From positions 1 through 9,692 of the forward strand of contig JBGSMF010000194.1 in NCBI GenBank assembly GCA_041740315.1: 9,692 bases of DNA, written 5' to 3'. The stretch comes from JBGSMF01 sp041740315. GTDB lineage: Bacteria; Chloroflexota; Anaerolineae; Fen-1058. Positions within the stretch are counted from its first letter, which is position 1, and the number at the start of each line of letters is the position of its first letter. Of the stretch, positions 5,986 through 9,692 are shown one piece after another. The translations under genes were made by a program, and so were the position numbers. The notes beneath the pieces were generated by a model. That model had not been told where the DNA came from. It saw only the letters and a program-made list of their open reading frames with translations, and made no database searches.

Positions 5986-7374
5986 CTAGGCGGGCAAGTC
6001 TGGGAACACTTTGCCTGGATTCAGGATGTTTAACGGGTCGAGCACCTGCTTGATACGCCGCTGCATTTCTAGCGAGACCGGCCCCAGCGCGCGCTCCATG
6101 TACGGCCGCTTGAGGACGCCCACACCGTGTTCGCCAGAAAGCGTGCCGCCCAATGACAGGGCCGTTTCAAAAATCTCGTCCACCATCGGCTCGATCTTGG
6201 CCCACTGCTCTGGGTTGCGCTTGTCAAAAAGAATATTGGGGTGCAGGTTGCCATCGCCGGCGTGACCAAAGACGACGATGGGCAAGCCATACTTGGCGCT
6301 GATGGCCTTGATGCGGCGAATGGCCTCGGGGATGGCGTCGCGCGGCACCGTAATGTCTTCACCCAGCTTGTTGGGAGCCTTGCGGGCCAGAGATGGCGAA
6401 ACCGAGCGGCGGGCCTTCCACAAGCCGGCGCGCTCGGCTTCATCTTTGGCCACCTTTACCTGGCGCGCGCCGGTCTGGCGGCAAATCTGGGCGGCGGCTT
6501 GAATTTCTCGCACTACCGCCTGCTCATCCGAGCCATCCGTTTCAATAATGAGCGTCGCTTCTACATCCAACGGCAGGCCCAGGTGCATGGCCTCTTCGAT
6601 GCAAGCGATGGCGGTCTCGTCCATCAATTCGAGCGTAGCGGGGACGATGCCGGCCTGCAAAACGGCATTGACCGCTCGAGAAGCATCGCCCAGCACTTTG
6701 AATTCGGCCAGGGCGGTGCGGGCAAAGCGCGGCTTGGCCGTCAGCCGCAGCAGCGCCTGGGTAATGATTCCCAGCGTTCCTTCCGAGCCGGTAAAGAGCG
6801 CGTTCATGTCATAGCCAACCACATCCTTGATGCACTTGCCGCCGCTCTTTAAAATGCGCGCATCACCCAAAACAACCGTCAGCCCCATGACATAATCACC
6901 CGTTACACCGTACTTGAGGCAGCGCGGCCCGCCGGCATTGCAGGCAATATTGCCGCCGATGGTCGAGTGGCGGATGCTGGAAGGATCGGGCGGGTAAAAC
7001 AGCCCGCGCTTTTCAACCTCGGCTTGCAAGTCTGCCGTCACCACCCCGGCCTCTACCAGCGCGGTGCAGTTCTGGTCGTCAATTTCCAAAATGTGGTTCA
7101 TGCGCGTGAGCGAAAGCGCAATGCCGCCGCCAAAAGGCACCGAGGCCGCCGCCAGGCCAGACGCCATGCCGCGCGGCACAATGGGGATGCGCTGTGTGGC
7201 GGCCAGCGCCACTACCTGGCTGACCTGCTCGGTGCTGGTGGGCAACACCACCACATCGGGCTTGTACTCTACAAAGGTGCCATCAAAGCCGTATACGGCC
7301 AAATCTTCGGGTGAATGTAAGACGCCCTCTGGGCCAACAATTTGCTTCAATTGATTGATGATACTCTCATCCAT
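5986..7374 (-). CDS. glcD: FAD-linked oxidase subunit GlcD (glycolate/D-lactate type)
   Basis: A flavoprotein of about 462 aa that oxidises a 2-hydroxyacid such as glycolate or D-lactate and passes electrons to the GlcF partner. The N-terminal half is a PCMH-type FAD domain: VVVLPTSTEQV, IPIVPRGMASGLAAASVPFG, LFYPPDPSS, STIGGNIACNAGGPR, YGVTGDYVMGL and FTGSEGTLGI. The C-terminal half is the FAD-oxidase cap, with VFGHAGDGNLHPN and GTLSGEHGVGVLKRPYM carrying the expected metal- and substrate-site His and Glu residues, and the end NILNPGKVFP. Oddly, the FAD loop reads PRGMASGLAA, where many relatives have a Gly-rich PRGxGTGLxG. I chose ATG 7374, nine codons inside the longest frame (7401), because AAGGAG lies 9 nt before it and the longer start falls in a hairpin. 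It follows glcF in an operon. No glcE gene is seen. Confidence 0.92.
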   Translation of the reverse strand: MDESIINQLKQIVGPEGVLHSPEDLAVYGFDGTFVEYKPDVVVLPTSTEQVSQVVALAATQRIPIVPRGMASGLAAASVPFGGGIALSLTRMNHILEIDDQNCTALVEAGVVTADLQAEVEKRGLFYPPDPSSIRHSTIGGNIACNAGGPRCLKYGVTGDYVMGLTVVLGDARILKSGGKCIKDVVGYDMNALFTGSEGTLGIITQALLRLTAKPRFARTALAEFKVLGDASRAVNAVLQAGIVPATLELMDETAIACIEEAMHLGLPLDVEATLIIETDGSDEQAVVREIQAAAQICRQTGARQVKVAKDEAERAGLWKARRSVSPSLARKAPNKLGEDITVPRDAIPEAIRRIKAISAKYGLPIVVFGHAGDGNLHPNILFDKRNPEQWAKIEPMVDEIFETALSLGGTLSGEHGVGVLKRPYMERALGPVSLEMQRRIKQVLDPLNILNPGKVFPDLPA

Positions 7375-7383
7375 TTGTCCCTG

Positions 7384-7389
7384 CTCCTT
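7384..7389 (-). promoter_or_regulatory. Shine-Dalgarno AAGGAG deciding the glcD start
   Basis: The minus strand reads AAGGAG CAGGGACAA ATG, giving a 9-nt spacer to the ATG at 7374. The upstream in-frame ATG at 7401 lies in the base of the intercistronic hairpin and has no such signal. Confidence 0.75.
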
Positions 7390-7399
7390 GGTGCGCGGC

Positions 7400-7435
7400 A
7401 TGGGTAGCGCGGTATGGGGATACCGCGCTACCCAT
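7400..7435. repeat. 16-bp perfect intercistronic hairpin spanning the glcF stop
   Basis: ATGGGTAGCGCGGTAT (7400-7415), loop GGGG (7416-7419) and ATACCGCGCTACCCAT (7420-7435) form a perfect 16-bp stem. On the minus-strand transcript it covers the last two sense codons and the TAG stop of glcF (7430-7428) and ends 11 bases before the AAGGAG of glcD. There is no T-run after it on the transcript, so it is unlikely to be a simple terminator. It could shield the glcF 3' end from exonucleases, set the glcF:glcD ratio, or be an inserted palindromic repeat. Confidence 0.85.
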
Positions 7436-8726
7436 TCTCGCTCTCATACGCCTTATCTAGCAACACCACCGGATGCACCACCTGCGTCTGCAACCCGCGC
7501 CGCCGCACGCCCACGTTGAGCTGCATCTGGCAGCCGGGGCAGCCCGAAGCGATAAACTGCGCCTGCGTGCCTTGCACATTATCCATCTTGCGGCCCATCA
7601 CCTTGAGCGAGGTTTCATAGTGGGTGATGAGCTGGCTGCCTGCCGAGCCGCAGCACCAATCGGCCTCTGGCAATTCCACAAACTGCATGCCATCAATCAT
7701 TTGCAACAAGGCGCGGGGTTGCTTCCAGACCTTTTGGGCGCGCCGCAAATGGCACGGGTCGTGATAGGTCACCCGCGCCTCTACCCGGCCTTGGGGCTTG
7801 AGCAAGGGAAGCTCCATCAGGAATTCGCTGATATCGCGCACCTTTTTGCTAAATGCGGCAGCCCTTTCGGCCCATTCGGCATCATCGGCCAACAACTGCC
7901 CATATTCTTTGAGCGTCGAGCCGCATGTGGCGCAGTCGGTGACGATGGCCTCGACGTTTTCCTTTTCAAACAGCTCTATGTTATGACGGGCCATAGCGTG
8001 CACCATCTCTTGGCGGCCATAGCCCATTGCCGGCATGCCGCAGCAGATGACATCCTTTGGAGTGACCACCGTGCAGCCATTGCGAGCCAGCACGCGCACC
8101 GTGGCGGCGCTCTCGTCAGCAAACATCAGGCTCTGCGCGCAGCCCAAGAAAAAGCCTACTCGATGATCGTTCTTGCCCCGCGCCTCGGTGACCTGGGGCA
8201 GTTTGTGCCGCAGGGGGCGCTGCGGCAGGTGGGGCAGCATGGCTTCCATATCGCGCAACTGCGCCGGCATCAATTTGAGCACCCCCAGCGCATAGGTGAG
8301 GCGGCGTATGCCCAGCATCTGGTACAGCCGTAGTGGAAAGGTAGCCCACTCCATCCGGTCGGGGTGCGGGATCAGCCCGCCGAAAAGGGTATCTTTCCAT
8401 TTGGCCGGCTCGAGCTGCTCTTGCACGTGGCGCATCTCTAGCGCCAGGTCGGCCGGGCGAATGCCCACCGGGCACAGCTCATTGCAGGCCATGCACGCAA
8501 AGCAGCTATACATCTGCTCCACCAGGTTCTGGCTCAGTTCAAGCTCGCCTTCCAAGCCCTTGCGCGCCAGCGCCACTCGTCCACGCGGCGAGGCGGTCTC
8601 GCATAGATATTCGCGGTAAGTGGGGCACACTGCCAGGCACAAGCCACATCGGATACAATTGAGATATTCTTTTTCAGATGGTCGTTCAATATTATCTAGC
8701 TTTGGCATAGGGTTATGGTTATCCAC
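7428..8726 (-). CDS. glcF: GlcF-type iron-sulfur subunit (CCG domains)
   Basis: A 432-aa iron-sulfur partner of GlcD that carries electrons from the flavin to the respiratory chain. Two ferredoxin-type 4Fe-4S motifs are complete: CIRCGLCLAVC (24-34) and CFACMACNELC (75-85), each C-x2-C-x2-C-x3-C followed by P. Two cysteine-rich CCG domains follow. The first includes GCAQSL (195-200), CCGMPAMGYG (228-237) and CATCG (265-269). The second includes HDPCHLRRAQKVW (322-334), CCGSAGSQ (358-365) and GCPGC (395-399). The length and order match GlcF rather than the shorter LutA. The longest frame starts with GTG (8726); an ATG six codons in (8708) is an equal alternative, and neither has a convincing Shine-Dalgarno sequence. 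It sits between larA (164 bp upstream) and glcD, and its stop codon lies within a hairpin. Confidence 0.92.
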   Translation of the reverse strand: MDNHNPMPKLDNIERPSEKEYLNCIRCGLCLAVCPTYREYLCETASPRGRVALARKGLEGELELSQNLVEQMYSCFACMACNELCPVGIRPADLALEMRHVQEQLEPAKWKDTLFGGLIPHPDRMEWATFPLRLYQMLGIRRLTYALGVLKLMPAQLRDMEAMLPHLPQRPLRHKLPQVTEARGKNDHRVGFFLGCAQSLMFADESAATVRVLARNGCTVVTPKDVICCGMPAMGYGRQEMVHAMARHNIELFEKENVEAIVTDCATCGSTLKEYGQLLADDAEWAERAAAFSKKVRDISEFLMELPLLKPQGRVEARVTYHDPCHLRRAQKVWKQPRALLQMIDGMQFVELPEADWCCGSAGSQLITHYETSLKVMGRKMDNVQGTQAQFIASGCPGCQMQLNVGVRRRGLQTQVVHPVVLLDKAYESENG

Positions 8727-8750
8727 TATTCATCACTCATTTAATCAAAG

Positions 8751-8785
8751 TAAGCATTCAGCTATTAGCCATCAGCTTTCAGCTT
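8751..8785. repeat. Degenerate 7-bp tandem repeat
   Basis: Five heptamers in a row: TAAGCAT, TCAGCTA, TTAGCCA, TCAGCTT, TCAGCTT (8751-8785). The last two are identical and the others are variants. It lies in the 164-bp gap between larA and glcF, on the leader side of glcF. It resembles the heptanucleotide tandem repeats known from cyanobacterial intergenic DNA. A function is not evident. Confidence 0.55.
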
Positions 8786-8856
8786 TTCTCTGCTGCGCAA
8801 GCGATTTATCCACGTAAAAGGAACACTTGACCTCAGCCCATGATAAACCGAAAGTC

Positions 8857-8867
8857 AGGTCTGACAA
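8857..8867 (-). promoter_or_regulatory. Possible GntR/FadR-type operator
   Basis: The minus strand reads TTGTCAGACCT, which matches the FadR-subfamily consensus TNGTNNNACNA at all fixed positions except the last. The core TTGTCAGAC also resembles sites bound by the lactate regulator LldR and by PdhR. It is in the larA-glcF gap, where a lactate-responsive regulator would be plausible. No GntR gene is in the window, and a short near-match can arise by chance. Confidence 0.25.
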
Positions 8868-8890
8868 TTGAACGCTTACTCTGCGAGAAA

Positions 8891-9692
8891 CTAGCTCACT
8901 ACCGGCAAAGTGAGCAAGGCGTGCGGCACCATCAGCACATCCAGGTTTTGGCCCAGGTCTTGCTGGACCATTGCAAACGCTTCGGCCATGGTAGCCGCCG
9001 GAATCATTTTGCACGCCGAAACAATCTCTGGGCACTCGCTGCCCACAATGATGACCTTGGCGTGCTCTAGCACCTTGGCCATCACAAAAGCCCGCTGCTG
9101 CCCCGGCGGATAGCCGTTCTTGCGCGCGTCGTCAAGGATAAACTGAACATCGGGCGCGTCGCGCATGGCGGCCAAAAAACGCTGCTCGCCCACGCCATCG
9201 CCGGCGCCCTCTTCGCAGCGGGCCGGGATGACATAATATCCCCCCGGCCTGACCACCGCCGTCGGCGCAAAGTGCAGGTACGATGGCGCGCGGCTGGCCT
9301 GGTAGAGATTGGCGTCTTTGGGAAAGCCCACCCCGCCCACGGCAACATCATACTGGTGCGGGATGGGCACCTCGTACACCGATTTGGCAAAGGCCACCAG
9401 TTCCATAAAAGCCGCTTCGGTATCGCCGGCGGCCACCCTCAGGATGCGCTTGTCGTCATCTAGCACCACATTGAGGATAAAGCGCAACTTGGCGCGGCGG
9501 GCAGCCTCGGTGACGGCTTCGTGGAACGGGTTGCCCTCGATGCGCCCCAGGCGCGTGCCGGGATGGTCTACAAAAGCCGGGCCGTGGGTGTGGGCAATGA
9601 GCGGCTCGCCGGCTGCGCCAACCGCCAGCGTCTTGCGCCCGCCAGAATAGCCCGCATACTGGTGCGGCTCGACGATGCCGGTGGCGATCAGC
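8891..9692 (-). CDS. larA: LarA-type nickel-dependent lactate racemase (5' end outside window)
   Basis: The C-terminal 266 codons of a LarA-family racemase, open to the right edge. LarA interconverts D- and L-lactate, or related 2-hydroxyacids, with a nickel-pincer nucleotide cofactor. The first visible residues are LIATGIVEPHQYAGYSGGRK. Counting from there, H10, K20 and H36 are spaced exactly like His174, Lys184 (cofactor attachment) and His200 of Lactobacillus plantarum LarA. The same offset puts Gln131 at the position of Gln295, in NLYQASRA, while the position of Lys298 is Arg134 here. The frame extends upstream of the internal Met at 9487 without a stop, so that Met is not the start. No cofactor-making genes (larB, larC, larE) are in the window. 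Upstream of glcF-glcD, the gene suggests use of both lactate isomers; another 2-hydroxyacid is possible. Confidence 0.88.
   Translation of the reverse strand, partial: LIATGIVEPHQYAGYSGGRKTLAVGAAGEPLIAHTHGPAFVDHPGTRLGRIEGNPFHEAVTEAARRAKLRFILNVVLDDDKRILRVAAGDTEAAFMELVAFAKSVYEVPIPHQYDVAVGGVGFPKDANLYQASRAPSYLHFAPTAVVRPGGYYVIPARCEEGAGDGVGEQRFLAAMRDAPDVQFILDDARKNGYPPGQQRAFVMAKVLEHAKVIIVGSECPEIVSACKMIPAATMAEAFAMVQQDLGQNLDVLMVPHALLTLPVVS

Larger units (their letters stand above)
8727..8890. other. larA-glcF intergenic region
   Basis: This is a 164-bp gap in an otherwise tight gene set. It contains the heptamer tandem repeat (8751-8785) and the possible operator (8857-8867). No terminator with a T-run follows larA on the transcript. 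An independent promoter for glcF here is possible, but I find no convincing -35/-10 pair. Confidence 0.5.

Noticed and set aside
6241..6852. A 203-codon plus-strand open frame opposite glcD
   Set aside because: It lies wholly antisense to the well-supported FAD oxidase gene. Its peptide shows no family motif, only the composition expected from high-GC antisense reading.
7473..8333. A 286-codon plus-strand open frame opposite glcF
   Set aside because: It is antisense to glcF, whose Cys motifs are intact. The opposing peptide is His/Leu/Ala-rich with no recognisable domain.
7428..8726. Heterodisulfide reductase or LutA as the identity of the Fe-S protein
   Set aside because: It carries both ferredoxin motifs and both CCG domains at GlcF length and sits next to a GlcD gene. 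LutA lacks the N-terminal ferredoxin pair, and no heterodisulfide reductase partner genes are present.

Overview
The window most likely comes from a Chloroflexota bacterium, probably of the Anaerolineae type. This is an inference from a moderately high GC content, a DUF3160 lipoprotein, a LarA/GlcF/GlcD set and many small palindromic insertion repeats. No 16S or tRNA gene is present to confirm it. Nearly all coding sequence is on the minus strand, so the genes read from the right end of the window toward the left. The only plus-strand gene is a small PadR-type regulator at the left edge.

Layout, left to right: (1) 1-141, a palindromic mobile repeat cut by the window edge, followed by a PadR regulator (+). 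(2) Convergent to it, a two-gene minus-strand unit: a DUF3160 lipoprotein, then 18 bp later a CapA-type metallophosphatase with a GTG start. Both look exported. (3) 3864-3967, a second copy of the same mobile repeat, with a perfect 8-bp target duplication. (4) A minus-strand pair 5 bp apart: a six-helix membrane protein of unknown function and an anchored protein with FG-GAP/VCBS-like acidic motifs. (5) 5565-5985, a 421-bp gene-free island made almost wholly of repeats: an 89-bp MITE with a 9-bp target duplication, an imperfect palindrome, a perfect 20-bp palindrome, and the third copy of the GTAAC-ended repeat. (6) A lactate/2-hydroxyacid unit: larA (5' end outside the window), glcF (two 4Fe-4S motifs and CCG domains) and glcD (FAD-linked oxidase). 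A perfect 16-bp hairpin spans the glcF stop codon ahead of glcD.

The metabolic logic of the right half is that LarA interconverts the two stereoisomers of lactate (or a related 2-hydroxyacid), and GlcD/GlcF oxidise one isomer and pass electrons onward. The left half looks like cell-envelope functions.

The most notable new material is non-coding. Three elements with GTAACTACTCAGC ends and 8-bp duplications fit IS66-family-derived MITEs. A second, unrelated MITE type has its own 9-bp duplication. I found no CRISPR array, toxin-antitoxin pair, defence system or RNA gene.
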